This document shows, in pieces, positions 1 to 9,008 of a stretch of 64,000 nucleotides of DNA. The DNA is taken from positions 1 through 64,000 of the forward strand of contig NZ_VSZO01000014.1 in NCBI RefSeq assembly GCF_008312935.1. Reading direction: 5' to 3'. The notes under the pieces are model-generated. The model saw nothing but the letters and a program-made list of their open reading frames with translations. It was not told where the DNA came from and ran no database searches. Numbering within the stretch: the first letter of the stretch is position 1; the number at the start of each line of letters is the position of its first letter. The position numbers were made by a program, and so were the translations under genes. Origin of the DNA: Roseiconus lacunae. Lineage in GTDB: Bacteria > Planctomycetota > Planctomycetia > Pirellulales > Pirellulaceae.

Positions 1-25
1 CCCTCCCCGGCCGTTTGCTCGTCCG

Positions 26-49
26 ACCCTCCCGCAAGCGGGAAGGTGT
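26..49. repeat. Short palindrome at the window edge
   Basis: A CCCGC-AA-GCGGG hairpin core with partly matching CCT/AGG flanks. It lies downstream of the minus-strand zinc peptidase gene but is not followed by a T-run on that strand. It may be part of an intergenic palindromic element cut by the window edge. Nothing else is recognisable in bases 1-88. Confidence 0.4.
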
Positions 50-88
50 TATCCAGATGTTTAAACCCAAAGACTCGTGTTTGCCTGC

Positions 89-1102
89 TTAGCAACCAAC
101 CGAAGACGCGCTCTCGCGAGCCTGGTTGCTTTGTGCGAGCTGGTGAACGAACTGCATCTTTTCGATCACCGGTGGCGTAAATACCTCGGGCACCAAGTCG
201 AGCAAACCGATGTCACGGTTGAGTTCATTGGCCATCACACCAATCCGTCGATAACGAACGATGAGCGCATCGAAGTCGGTTAAGTCGACATCGCCATCGG
301 ATTGAAAGTGATCGAACGTTCGCGCGATGGCAACCATGTCGAGATACGCGTTGAAGGTCTCGGCGAAATCTTCCCACGGATGCATGGTGCTGTATTCACT
401 AACAAAGTTTTGTTGCCAGTCAGCCGGTGCGCCACGTTGGTAGTAAGCATCGCGTGCGTCGACGTAGCTCGGATCACGTTCGTCCCCGAACTGGTCACGA
501 AACGCGTCTATGCAATTTGGTAACACACACTTTTGCCAAAAGTAGTGCCCCAGTTCGTGACGGAAGTGTCCGACAAGTGTTCGATGAGGTTCGCCAAATT
601 GCACTCGTGTTCGCTCGCGGTGCACGCTGTCTGCCTCATTAAGATCCAATGTGATCACGCCATCGGCATGCCCGGTGGAAACGGGTTGCTTTTCCGGCGA
701 CTTGAAATCAAAAATCAATGCAGGCTCAAGGTCATCGACCAATGGCAATCCGATGCGATCGATGTCGTACAGGACGCGGTGCTTTGCCCGTTCGACCAAA
801 CGCCATTTTTGAAGGTGCCCTTCGATCGATAGGTCGGGGATCACTCGGTTAAGGTCACAGTAACGGCACAATGGTTTTTCATCGGAGGACGAATCTGCCA
901 ATACCGAACCATTGCAAACCCCATGTTCGGTCCGGTTATGACAGGGCACCAACGAGGCGTTGCAAGTCATGCATCTGTGTTGATCGTCAACCGCGGTGAT
1001 CATCGCACACGAACCACATCGACAAACGGAACGACCACATCCGACGCACTGGTCACTATGGAAAAAAAGATCCGCCCCACAAACGCAACGAAACGTCTTC
1101 AT
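89..1102 (-). CDS. Putative zinc-binding metallopeptidase (Peptidase_Mx type) with N-terminal zinc ribbons
   Basis: 337 residues. The first ~80 residues are rich in CxC/CxxC pairs (CVCG, CVGCG, CRCGSC, CMTC, CRYC), which look like two or three treble-clef zinc ribbons. The catalytic region has HELGH at residues 182-186, a classic HExxH zincin motif, and a later EDFAETF segment that may supply a further ligand. This layout matches the bacterial 'putative zinc-binding metallopeptidase' family of about 330-400 residues. There is no signal peptide, so it is probably cytoplasmic. In other bacteria the family often sits beside alpha-E or ATP-grasp genes, but no such partner is visible here. The substrate is unknown. 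The start is the only good ATG before the first zinc ribbon. Confidence 0.8.
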   Translation of the reverse strand: MKTFRCVCGADLFFHSDQCVGCGRSVCRCGSCAMITAVDDQHRCMTCNASLVPCHNRTEHGVCNGSVLADSSSDEKPLCRYCDLNRVIPDLSIEGHLQKWRLVERAKHRVLYDIDRIGLPLVDDLEPALIFDFKSPEKQPVSTGHADGVITLDLNEADSVHRERTRVQFGEPHRTLVGHFRHELGHYFWQKCVLPNCIDAFRDQFGDERDPSYVDARDAYYQRGAPADWQQNFVSEYSTMHPWEDFAETFNAYLDMVAIARTFDHFQSDGDVDLTDFDALIVRYRRIGVMANELNRDIGLLDLVPEVFTPPVIEKMQFVHQLAQSNQARESASSVGC

Positions 1103-1831
1103 CGCAATTCCTTTTTAAACTTTGTCTATAACGTGACTGTCCGCCCCGAAAGAATGGGAGCGGAATTCGCCAGCGGTCCGATCGGTCGTTCAAAATCGCG
1201 GAAAGCCTATTGGCCGTCTGCGAAGGTGTCGAGTCGAAGGTCTCGGCGACGATCAGAACGGCTTTCTCCGCTTTTCAAAATTGGACGCCGTACCTGAGCG
1301 GCGAGGTGGCTCTGTAGCAATTGTTGTGCCAAGTCGTAGCGAGCTGACTCCCTTTTTGACCCGGTCGATTCGTTAAGATGGCCGCTTAGAAAGACGGCCG
1401 CTTAGATGCCTCCTATCGAGTTGCTGTGGCCGATTGAGTGATCATTGCACCGTGAGTTTAACGTCAAATTCCCGATGGTTGGGGCAAACGCATCGGAAGA
1501 TACGATTGTCTGTGACCGGAGTATCTTCGCTGCCGCTATCGCCGTGGCTCGTTCAGTACGATGGCGGCGATCCTGGGGCGGTTCGCAACCGACCACGGGT
1601 TCCGATCGTGGGAAGACAATTCGATGAAGGATGGGTTCATACGTCCTGTGGCAAAGAGGTCGCTCTTCTGGCGAAGGCGGGCAATGGGGGAGGGTGTGTT
1701 TCGGTTGGCTGTGACAAAAATAACGTTTTGTCTGTCATGTCAATTGGGCCGATCGCGGAGTAACCTGCGTCGCATCCGAACCTCGATGTTCGGTTCAGCA
1801 TCGACCTTCGCGTTCCGTATGACCGACCGCC
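1103..1831. other. 729-bp gap between divergent genes
   Basis: This gap separates the divergent peptidase and histidine kinase genes, so it should hold both promoters. Short open frames on both strands (for example 1434-1763 +) begin at TTG or lack a ribosome site and resemble no family. A 16-bp tandem duplication sharing GCCGCTTAGA lies at 1381-1406. I see no RNA gene or clear promoter. Confidence 0.5.
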
Positions 1832-3196
1832 ATGTTTGAGAACGATTCTCCTCGCAGTTCGAAACTCTGGCCTTGGGTCATTGGTGCCCTCGCCGTGCTT
1901 AGCCTAATCGGGTTGATTGTGACCAGCTGGATTTGGGCCGACTTTGGACGCGAGCAAGAAATCGTCAGCAAGATCACTCAACATCTTCCCAACAGCGATC
2001 TACCCGATGCAAAAGAACTCGCCGGCGAGCTACGGCTACAGTCTCGGTTGACGGCGCTGCTGATTCTAAATTTGTTCGTATCGGCGATCACACTGGCGCT
2101 GTTTGTTCGATCTTACTGGGTCAACATGCGGCAGTTGCGCAGCGTGCAAGTGCTGGCAACGGACATCCTGGCGAGTCTCGATCAGGCGGTGATCACGGTC
2201 GATTGCGGCGGAAAGATTCTAAGTGTGAATCCACGGGGAATTACCCTGCTGGGTTCGCAATTGCAGTCGGCGGACAAAACGCTCGCGAAACTTCATCCGC
2301 CCTACGATGCCCTCGACGAACTTCGCCGCAAAGTGCTGGCAACCCAGGAACCGATTCGAGAACACGAAGCGATTTTTGAAACTGGCAATCAAACGCTTTT
2401 TCTACGAACCGGTTGCAGTTTATTGCACGATCATCAAGACAATCAGATCGGTGTGGTCATCCACATCTTGGATGTTACTGAAAAGGCGTTAATCGAGCGA
2501 CGGTTACGTCGCATGGAACGGTACATGGGCCTTGGGTCGCTGGCGGCGGGGCTTCAGCACGAGATCAAGAATCCGCTCGCCGCGTTGTCATTGCATGTCC
2601 AGTTGCTCGCCGAGTCACTCGAAGAACGCGAAACGGACGACAGCGGTGAGGAGGAATCGATCCAGGAAAGCCTCGATGTATTGCGGACCGAAGTTCGCCG
2701 GGTGACCAATGTATTGGAGAGCTTTCGTGAATTCGCATCCGTTGCGGAACTCCATCGTGTCGACGTCGATCTTGTCGAGACGGTTCACACGGTGGTGCGA
2801 TTGACCGATCCTCAGGCGGCAGAAAGAGGCATCAAGATCCGCGTCCTCTCTTCGCGTGCACCGGTGGTGGTTTCGATCGATCAAGACCGCTTTGGGCAAG
2901 TCCTCCTGAACCTACTGTTGAACGCGTTCACGTCAATGAATCAAGGTGGCGAGGTGATCTTGGAAGTGGTCGAGCAACGAGACCGAACGACGATCCGGAT
3001 CGCTGATCAAGGCTGTGGGATTCCGAAAGAGTTTCAGGACAAAGTCTTTGACCCCTATTTCACGACGCGTAGTGACGGAACCGGGATGGGGCTGGCGATT
3101 TCCGAGAAGATTGTCCGCCAACATGGGGGGAGGTTGGAATTCGAATCCGGAAGTGCCGGTACAACCTTCAGTATCGTGATCCCGAAGGACGCTTGA
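1832..3196 (+). CDS. Membrane sensor histidine kinase, NtrB/AtoS-like (PAS, HisKA, HATPase_c)
   Basis: 454 residues. Two membrane helices (about 11-35 and 73-95) enclose a short ~37-residue extracytoplasmic loop. A PAS-like domain spans about 103-215. The H-box AGLQHEIKNPLAAL places the phosphorylated His at residue 243. The ATP-binding domain shows an N-box at about 357-365, DQGCG around 392, and GTGMGLA at 416-422. The H-box resembles those of kinases that pair with NtrC- or ActR-type regulators. No response regulator is adjacent; the only one in the window is an ActR/RegA-like protein 29 kb away (32183), and a link between them is a guess. The small loop suggests sensing within the membrane or by the PAS domain. 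A short hairpin follows the gene. Confidence 0.9.
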   Translation: MFENDSPRSSKLWPWVIGALAVLSLIGLIVTSWIWADFGREQEIVSKITQHLPNSDLPDAKELAGELRLQSRLTALLILNLFVSAITLALFVRSYWVNMRQLRSVQVLATDILASLDQAVITVDCGGKILSVNPRGITLLGSQLQSADKTLAKLHPPYDALDELRRKVLATQEPIREHEAIFETGNQTLFLRTGCSLLHDHQDNQIGVVIHILDVTEKALIERRLRRMERYMGLGSLAAGLQHEIKNPLAALSLHVQLLAESLEERETDDSGEEESIQESLDVLRTEVRRVTNVLESFREFASVAELHRVDVDLVETVHTVVRLTDPQAAERGIKIRVLSSRAPVVVSIDQDRFGQVLLNLLLNAFTSMNQGGEVILEVVEQRDRTTIRIADQGCGIPKEFQDKVFDPYFTTRSDGTGMGLAISEKIVRQHGGRLEFESGSAGTTFSIVIPKDA

Positions 3197-3227
3197 TCGG
3201 TCGATTCGTCGCAACCGGTCCACGAAT

Positions 3228-3250
3228 CCGGGCCAGTCGGCCCGCTTTTG
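3228..3250 (+). terminator. Possible weak terminator after the histidine kinase
   Basis: A perfect 6-bp GC stem (CGGGCC/GGCCCG, loop AGTC) is followed by CTTTTG, about 30 bases after the kinase stop. The T-run is short, so termination may be partial. Confidence 0.4.
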
Positions 3251-3327
3251 ATTGACAGTTGAGGGGGAACGCCCTAATCTGCTTTGGATCAAAGCGATAC
3301 CGCTTTTCTACTCTTCTTGATCAAGTC

Positions 3328-3720
3328 ATGGTCCGAGTATTTCACCTCCTGTTCGTCGTTTGCATTGCGACGGCTGTGTTGCAGACACAGTCGGTCCAGG
3401 CGAGCTGCGGTGATTGGCTCGACCACTCGGGAATCGTTCATTCGCGTTTGGGGGCTTCAGACGAACGCCCCATTGAATTCCCCAGCCCTGCGGATCTTCC
3501 GGCAAAGCCTTGCGATGGGCCGAGCTGTCACGGTGTGCCGTTGTCGCCAATGGCCGTTTCGATGACAGATTCGATCACCGTTCGAGACTACGAAACCGTT
3601 GCCGCAGTGCGACGAGATGATCATGGATTCCGCTGGCAGCGGCATGTGTTCTTCTACGACGAATTGCAGCTCGTGATTCCCGCCCATGCCGAGCGAATCG
3701 AACGTCCGCCACGTTCCTAG
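3328..3720 (+). CDS. Small secreted protein of unknown function
   Basis: 130 residues from the ATG at 3328. It begins with MVRVFHLLFVVCIATAVLQ and a likely signal-peptidase site after VQA, so it should be exported. The mature part has four cysteines (SCGDW, PCDGPSCHG), possibly two disulfides, and a C-terminal segment HVFFYDELQLVIP. A longer frame from TTG at 3259 would bury the signal peptide and is less likely. It follows the histidine kinase by about 130 bases in the same direction. I do not recognise a family; it looks lineage-specific. Confidence 0.6.
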   Translation: MVRVFHLLFVVCIATAVLQTQSVQASCGDWLDHSGIVHSRLGASDERPIEFPSPADLPAKPCDGPSCHGVPLSPMAVSMTDSITVRDYETVAAVRRDDHGFRWQRHVFFYDELQLVIPAHAERIERPPRS

Positions 3721-4261
3721 CGGAGTGTCTCGATTTGGTCTTGGGGTAGCAGTGTTCGCGAGAGCGTAAGAAATCATCGCTTCGTTGCGGCGGCCCCCCC
3801 CCAATCACAGATTAAGTGAGACCAGCGACTCCCCGCTTCGCACTGCTAGGTCTCTAGCATGGGATGCCAGTGCTTCGTTCCAGTTCATTCCAGGATTAGC
3901 CGAATGGCGTTAGCCACGGTTTCCGAGTAATAACCGGGGCGAACGCCCGTCGGGAATCGCCGATTTACTCTGCGTCGTTCGCTTTTTGTCATCGACCGCG
4001 AACTTGCAAAGCGTCGCAGAAGGCGTTGGTACTTCGTTTCAGAGAAACCGTAGGTGTGATTCATCAGCCGATGGGCATTCGTCCCGATCGCTGACGCACA
4101 ACCGAGGTGAATCCTTCATTCAATTTGGAACGCAGTACTGCAAGCTGCCGAGAGTGACCGACTATTGCCGCCGGCTGATCACACAGGTCTGCCATGACTC
4201 GCCGACTTGATGGCCGAGTTTGCTTACTGCAATCGATCGCATCGTTAGGAACCACACCTCC
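3721..4261. other. 541-bp intergenic region with one dispersed repeat
   Basis: It contains a C9 homopolymer near 3795 and dispersed repeat copy A (3894-3958). A 74-codon frame at 3986-4210 has no ribosome site and no family resemblance. The promoter of the cytochrome operon should lie in the last 200 bases, but I cannot point to it. Confidence 0.5.
3894..3958 (+). repeat. Dispersed palindromic repeat, copy A
   Basis: A ~65-bp element beginning GATTAGCCGAATGGCGTTAG, with inverted arms GGCGTTxGCC/GGCxAACGCC around CGGTT/AACCG. It matches copies at 11947, 16105 and 32932 (reversed). Copies A and C are both preceded by TTCCAGTTC. Confidence 0.75.
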
Positions 4262-7153
4262 ATGACTACCGCTGCCGCCGAAGACGGCTCTAAGCCCGCC
4301 CCAAGGAAAAAGAAAAAGTACGTTCGCGCCGTCGGGCCGAAGCTGCGCAAGCTGCTGTACTTCATTTTCATTCTGTTCGCTTTGTTATTCGCCAACTCTG
4401 GTTACCTAGGGTTGATCACGTTTCTCGAATGGTTCACCGGCAAGACCTATCAGGACTTTTACTATCAATACATGTTCCTGGGGCATTTGTTCCTTGGATT
4501 CATCTTGATCTTGCCGGTGATCATTTTTGGCGTCATCCACCTTTGGAACTCGAAAGACCGGCGGAACCGACGCGCGGTACGCATTGGCTACGCGCTGTTC
4601 GTGATCAGTCTGCTGTTGCTGATCACCGGGATTTTATTGGTTCGGATTGCGGGGTTTGATCTCCGGCAACCGTTGGCGCGTCAAACGGTGTACTGGTTGC
4701 ACGTTGCCTCACCGCTGCTATTGGTCTGGCTATATTGGCTTCATCGTTTGGCCGGTCCGCGAATCAAATGGAAGATCGGGATGCGTTTTGCCGGGGTGGC
4801 CGGTGCGGCGATCGCCTCGTTGGTGATCATGCAACTACAAGATCCGCGTGAATGGAATTCGATCGGTCCGGAATCGGGCGTGAAGTATTTCGAGCCCTCA
4901 CTTGCCAGGACTTCGACTGGTGACTTCATCCCGGCAGACTCATTGATGAATGACGAGTACTGTCTGAAGTGCCATGCGGATATTCACAAGGATTGGAGCG
5001 ACAGCGTTCACCGCTTTAGTTCCTTTAACAATCCGCCGTACTTTGCCAGTGTTAGTGAAACTCGCGAAGTCTCATTGAAACGTGACGGCAATGTCCAGGC
5101 ATCGCGTTGGTGTGCAGGCTGTCATGACCCGGTGCCGTTCTTTTCCGGTGCGTTCGACGACCCGGAATTTGACATGCTCGATCACAAGACCGCCAAGGCG
5201 GGCATCACCTGTACGGTCTGTCATGCGATTACCCACGTCAACAGCGTCCGTGGGAATGCGGACTACACCATCGAAGAACCGTTGCACTATCCGTTTGCCA
5301 GTAGTGACAACCCGATCCTTCAGTGGGTCAACAACCAACTCGTCAAAGCAAAACCAACGTTTCATAAAAAGACGTTCATGAAACCGTTTCACAAAACGGC
5401 TGAATTTTGTTCGACGTGCCACAAAGTCCATTTGCCCGAAGCGCTCAACAAGTACAAAGAATTTCTACGCGGGCAGAACCATTATGATCCGTATCTATTC
5501 AGTGGAGTCTCTGGTCACGGGGCACGTAGTTTCTATTATCCCCCCAAAGCCGTCGACAATTGCAGCAAGTGTCACATGCCACTGGTCAAGTCGGACGACT
5601 TCGGGGCACAGATGTTTGACGATGCGACCGAGTTAAGCGTTCACAATCACCTGTTCCCGAGTGCGAACACGGGGATCGCTTGGCTGCGAGAGCGGGAGGA
5701 CATTATCAAGGCTCACCAAGACTATTTGAAAGACACCATGCGTGTCGATATTTTCGGGATCCGGGAAGGCGGCGAAATCGATGGCAAGCTTGTCGCGCCG
5801 CTTCGCCCTCAGGTGCCGGAGTTGGTACCGGGCGAAAAGTACTTGCTGGAAACGGTGATTCGGACGTTGAAACTCGGCCACCTATTCACACAAGGCACCG
5901 TTGATTCGAATGAGGTCTGGCTCGATGTCACCGTGACTAGCGGAGACCGGGTGATCGGACGCAGCGGTGCGATGAATCCTGACAAGGCGAACGAGGTCGA
6001 TCCTTGGTCACACTTTGTCAACGTATTCATGCTGGACAAAGATGGGAATCGGATCGATCGACGGAATCCGCAAAACATCTTCACCCCGCTGTACAACCAC
6101 CAAATCCCACCGGGGGCCGGCCAGACGGTGCACTATGGGATCACGATTCCCGAAGACATCGACAGTCCGGTCACCGTCGAGTTAAAGCTGCAGTACCGAA
6201 AGTTTGATTCGCAGTACATGGATTTTGTCGCCAAGCAAAACGAACGTTTCGGAACCATCATTCGTGGCCACGAACCCGGCAAGGACTATATCAATGAGAT
6301 GCCAGTCACGACGCTGGCTGTCGATTCGGTGACGTTCCCTGTCAAAGGCATCGAACAAATGGTTACCAATGAGGATCGTGACATCCCCGTTTGGCAACGT
6401 TGGAATGACTATGGGATTGGGTTGCTGCTCAAAGGCAAAGCCGAACTTCGACAAGCGGAAGAAGCGTTTAGCGAAGTCGAAGAACTTGGACGTTACGACG
6501 GGCCGATGAACTTAGCACGCGTATTCAATACCGAAGGTCGTCTCGATGATGCGGTCGATGCGCTCAAGCGAGCTGACAAATTTGGCGATACCGAAGGTTT
6601 TCCACGGTGGACGTACGCTTGGCTTTCCGGTTCGATCCAATCTCAGCAAGGCTACCTCGACAATGCCGAGCAAAGTTTGCGTAGCGTACTCGAAGACAGT
6701 AATGAAGAAATGCGAGAACGCGGCTTCGATTTCAGTTTGGATATCGAGGTGATCAATCTACTCGGTCGAACTCTGTTCGATTTAGGCAACGTTCGAGATC
6801 GTCAAGGGCGCGAGGACGAGAGTCGAGCTTACTTTGACAAAGCGATTGTTCGCTTCAAGAAGACACTGGAAATCGACCCCGAGAATGTGACCGCACATCA
6901 CAACTTGCAATTGTTGTATGAAAAGATCGGCGACCGCGAGAATGCTGCCGAACATCGACGTTTGCACTTGCGTTACAAACCTGACGACAACGCAAAAGGG
7001 CGCGCGGTCCGATTGGCACGGCAAAAGTACCCCGCCGCCAATCATGCCGCCGAAGACGTCGTCATTTACTCGCTGCAGCGAGAAGAAGCCTTGAAGGAGA
7101 CCGATGAGTCGAAAGCGATCGAAACGAAAACGGAGGCATCCGATGTCAACTAA
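4262..7153 (+). CDS. Membrane-anchored pentaheme cytochrome c with C-terminal TPR repeats
   Basis: 963 residues from ATG 4262; a TTG at 4220 is a weaker alternative. After a basic N-terminus (PRKKKKYVR) come about five membrane helices (residues ~31-190). These hold paired histidines: about H75 and H93 in one helix, and about H147 and H161 in another, 14 residues apart, suggestive of b-type heme ligation. The periplasmic part carries five CxxCH sites (CLKCH at ~234, then CAGCH, CTVCH, CSTCH, CSKCH). The last ~250 residues are TPR-like helical repeats. The stop overlaps the start of the following CRTAC1 gene, so the two should be co-translated. A role as quinol-linked electron donor to periplasmic hemes is an inference. 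Confidence 0.8.
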   Translation: MTTAAAEDGSKPAPRKKKKYVRAVGPKLRKLLYFIFILFALLFANSGYLGLITFLEWFTGKTYQDFYYQYMFLGHLFLGFILILPVIIFGVIHLWNSKDRRNRRAVRIGYALFVISLLLLITGILLVRIAGFDLRQPLARQTVYWLHVASPLLLVWLYWLHRLAGPRIKWKIGMRFAGVAGAAIASLVIMQLQDPREWNSIGPESGVKYFEPSLARTSTGDFIPADSLMNDEYCLKCHADIHKDWSDSVHRFSSFNNPPYFASVSETREVSLKRDGNVQASRWCAGCHDPVPFFSGAFDDPEFDMLDHKTAKAGITCTVCHAITHVNSVRGNADYTIEEPLHYPFASSDNPILQWVNNQLVKAKPTFHKKTFMKPFHKTAEFCSTCHKVHLPEALNKYKEFLRGQNHYDPYLFSGVSGHGARSFYYPPKAVDNCSKCHMPLVKSDDFGAQMFDDATELSVHNHLFPSANTGIAWLREREDIIKAHQDYLKDTMRVDIFGIREGGEIDGKLVAPLRPQVPELVPGEKYLLETVIRTLKLGHLFTQGTVDSNEVWLDVTVTSGDRVIGRSGAMNPDKANEVDPWSHFVNVFMLDKDGNRIDRRNPQNIFTPLYNHQIPPGAGQTVHYGITIPEDIDSPVTVELKLQYRKFDSQYMDFVAKQNERFGTIIRGHEPGKDYINEMPVTTLAVDSVTFPVKGIEQMVTNEDRDIPVWQRWNDYGIGLLLKGKAELRQAEEAFSEVEELGRYDGPMNLARVFNTEGRLDDAVDALKRADKFGDTEGFPRWTYAWLSGSIQSQQGYLDNAEQSLRSVLEDSNEEMRERGFDFSLDIEVINLLGRTLFDLGNVRDRQGREDESRAYFDKAIVRFKKTLEIDPENVTAHHNLQLLYEKIGDRENAAEHRRLHLRYKPDDNAKGRAVRLARQKYPAANHAAEDVVIYSLQREEALKETDESKAIETKTEASDVN
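7132..7136 (+). promoter_or_regulatory. Shine-Dalgarno that sets the CRTAC1 start
   Basis: GGAGG lies six bases before ATG 7143, inside the end of the cytochrome gene. It favours this start over the upstream in-frame ATG at 7104, giving an 11-base overlap and probable translational coupling. Confidence 0.65.
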
Positions 7154-9002
7154 AAAACAACCCGAATCGGATCATCTCTCGATCGACGAAGAGTCGCGTG
7201 ACGACGCCGTGATCGGCAAGGCGTTTCGTGTTTCCTTCGCGGTAATCGCGGCGCTGGTCATTGTCGGTGGAACCGTGTTCGCCCTTTCGCGGCGGCGACC
7301 ACCCCCGCCGCCGGTCAAAGAGACCGAGCTTGCCGAAGTCAAAACGCGTGAGCGACCGACCGTTCAGATGCCTCGAACTCCATTTTCCGATATCACCGCA
7401 AACGTCGGTATCGATTTTGTTCACAACAACGGTGCCACCGGAGCCAAATTATTGCCCGAAACGATGGGGGGTGGGGTAGCCGCATTTGACTACGACAACG
7501 ACGGCGACCAAGACTTGCTATTTGTAAATTCCAGCGATTGGCCTTGGGACGAAACCAGCGACCGTCAAGCGACGTCGGCACTGTTCCGCAACGACGGCGG
7601 TTCGTTCACGAATGTCTCTGCGGACGCAGGACTTGATCTAAGCGATTACGCAATGGGCGTCGCGGTCGGCGATTTTGATAATGACTCTTGGGTCGACGTC
7701 TTCATCACCAGCCTCGGCAAGAACCATCTTTATCGCAACCTTGGGAACGGCAGTTTCGAAGAGATCACCGAATCAGCCGGTGTCGCCGGAGATGAGGATC
7801 GTTGGAGTAGCAGTGCCGGCTGGTTCGACTACGACAACGATGGTGACTTAGACCTGTTCGTTTGCAACTATTTGGAATGGAGTCGCGAATACGACCAATC
7901 GCAGAATTTTCAGTTGATCGGGGGTGGGCGAGCGTATGGTCGCCCACAGAATTTCCAAGGTACCTTTCCCTACTTGTATCGCAATGAAGGTGACGGGAAG
8001 TTCACCGACGTTTCGGAGAGTGCAGGTATCCAGATCCGCAACCCGGCGACCGGGGTGCCGCTGTCAAAGTCACTCGGGTTGGCGTTCTGCGATTTCAATC
8101 AAGACGGCGCGCTCGATGTGGTCATTGCGAACGACACCGTTCAAAACCTTCTGCTGCAAAACGACGGCAAAGGCAGTTTTACCGACATCGGGGCACTAAG
8201 TGGCATCGCGTTCGATTCCAGCGGGAACGCGCGTGGTGCGATGGGAATTGACATCGCTTCGTTCCGTGGCCCCAAGGCTCTCGCGGTTGCGATCGGAAAC
8301 TTTTCTAATGAGATGACCGCCCTGTATGTTGCCAAAACCGGCACGATGCAGTTTTACGACGAAGCCGTCAGTACGGGATTGGGGCCGACGACTCGGCTGT
8401 TGCTTACTTTTGGTCTTTTCTACTTTGATTACGACCTTGACGGCCGGTCGGATTTGTTTTGTGCCAACGGTCACCTGGAAGAGGACATCAATCGGGTGCA
8501 ACCGAGCCAACACTATGAACAACCGCCGCAATTGTTCTGGAATGCCGGACCACAATCGGACACCGAATTTGTCGCGGTCGGTGCGGAATTGGTCGGCAAA
8601 GACCTACTCAAACCGATGGTCGGCCGGGGAACGGCGTATGCAGATTTCGACAACGATGGTGACTTAGACATCGTCGTGACCGCAAGTGGCCGAAAACCGC
8701 GTTTGCTTCGCAACGATCAGCAGATCGATCATCATTGGTTGCGAATCAAACTGGTTGGCGATGGTGTCGAATGCAATCGCGATGCGATCGGGTCTTGGGT
8801 CGAACTCAACGTCGGCAATCGAACACTTCGCCAGCAAGTGATGCCGACGCGAAGTTACTTATCCCAAGTCGAACTGCCGGTCACCTTTGGCCTCGGGGCG
8901 GCGACTTCGGTCGATCAAGTCACCATCGTTTGGGCCGACGGCTATCGCCAAACGATCGACGACCTCGAAGTCGACAAAGCCCATACGATCGAGCGTCAAT
9001 AG
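7143..9002 (+). CDS. CRTAC1-like FG-GAP/VCBS and ASPIC/UnbV protein
   Basis: 619 residues from ATG 7143. One N-terminal membrane helix (FAVIAALVIVGGTVFAL, about residues 25-45) is followed by a proline-rich linker RRRPPPPPP, so the protein is anchored with its bulk outside the membrane. Six DxDxDGxxD-type calcium loops (for example DYDNDGDQD, DYDNDGDLD, DFNQDGALD, DFDNDGDLD) indicate an integrin-like beta-propeller. The C-terminal ~80 residues are the ASPIC/UnbV module (HWLRIKL, RDAIGSWVEL, TFGLG, VTIVWADG). It is co-translated with the pentaheme cytochrome. A paralogous unit, with domains arranged differently, lies at 33026-38329. Function is unproven; such proteins are thought to bind partners or glycans at the cell surface. 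Confidence 0.88.
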   Translation: MSTKKQPESDHLSIDEESRDDAVIGKAFRVSFAVIAALVIVGGTVFALSRRRPPPPPVKETELAEVKTRERPTVQMPRTPFSDITANVGIDFVHNNGATGAKLLPETMGGGVAAFDYDNDGDQDLLFVNSSDWPWDETSDRQATSALFRNDGGSFTNVSADAGLDLSDYAMGVAVGDFDNDSWVDVFITSLGKNHLYRNLGNGSFEEITESAGVAGDEDRWSSSAGWFDYDNDGDLDLFVCNYLEWSREYDQSQNFQLIGGGRAYGRPQNFQGTFPYLYRNEGDGKFTDVSESAGIQIRNPATGVPLSKSLGLAFCDFNQDGALDVVIANDTVQNLLLQNDGKGSFTDIGALSGIAFDSSGNARGAMGIDIASFRGPKALAVAIGNFSNEMTALYVAKTGTMQFYDEAVSTGLGPTTRLLLTFGLFYFDYDLDGRSDLFCANGHLEEDINRVQPSQHYEQPPQLFWNAGPQSDTEFVAVGAELVGKDLLKPMVGRGTAYADFDNDGDLDIVVTASGRKPRLLRNDQQIDHHWLRIKLVGDGVECNRDAIGSWVELNVGNRTLRQQVMPTRSYLSQVELPVTFGLGAATSVDQVTIVWADGYRQTIDDLEVDKAHTIERQ

Positions 9003-9008
9003 CGATCG

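Noticed and set aside
1434-1763. A 109-codon frame in the first large gap
   Set aside because: TTG start, no ribosome site, no recognisable motif, and competing frames of similar length on the same bases.
3986-4210. A 74-codon frame upstream of the pentaheme cytochrome
   Set aside because: No ribosome site or family; composition unlike the neighbouring genes.
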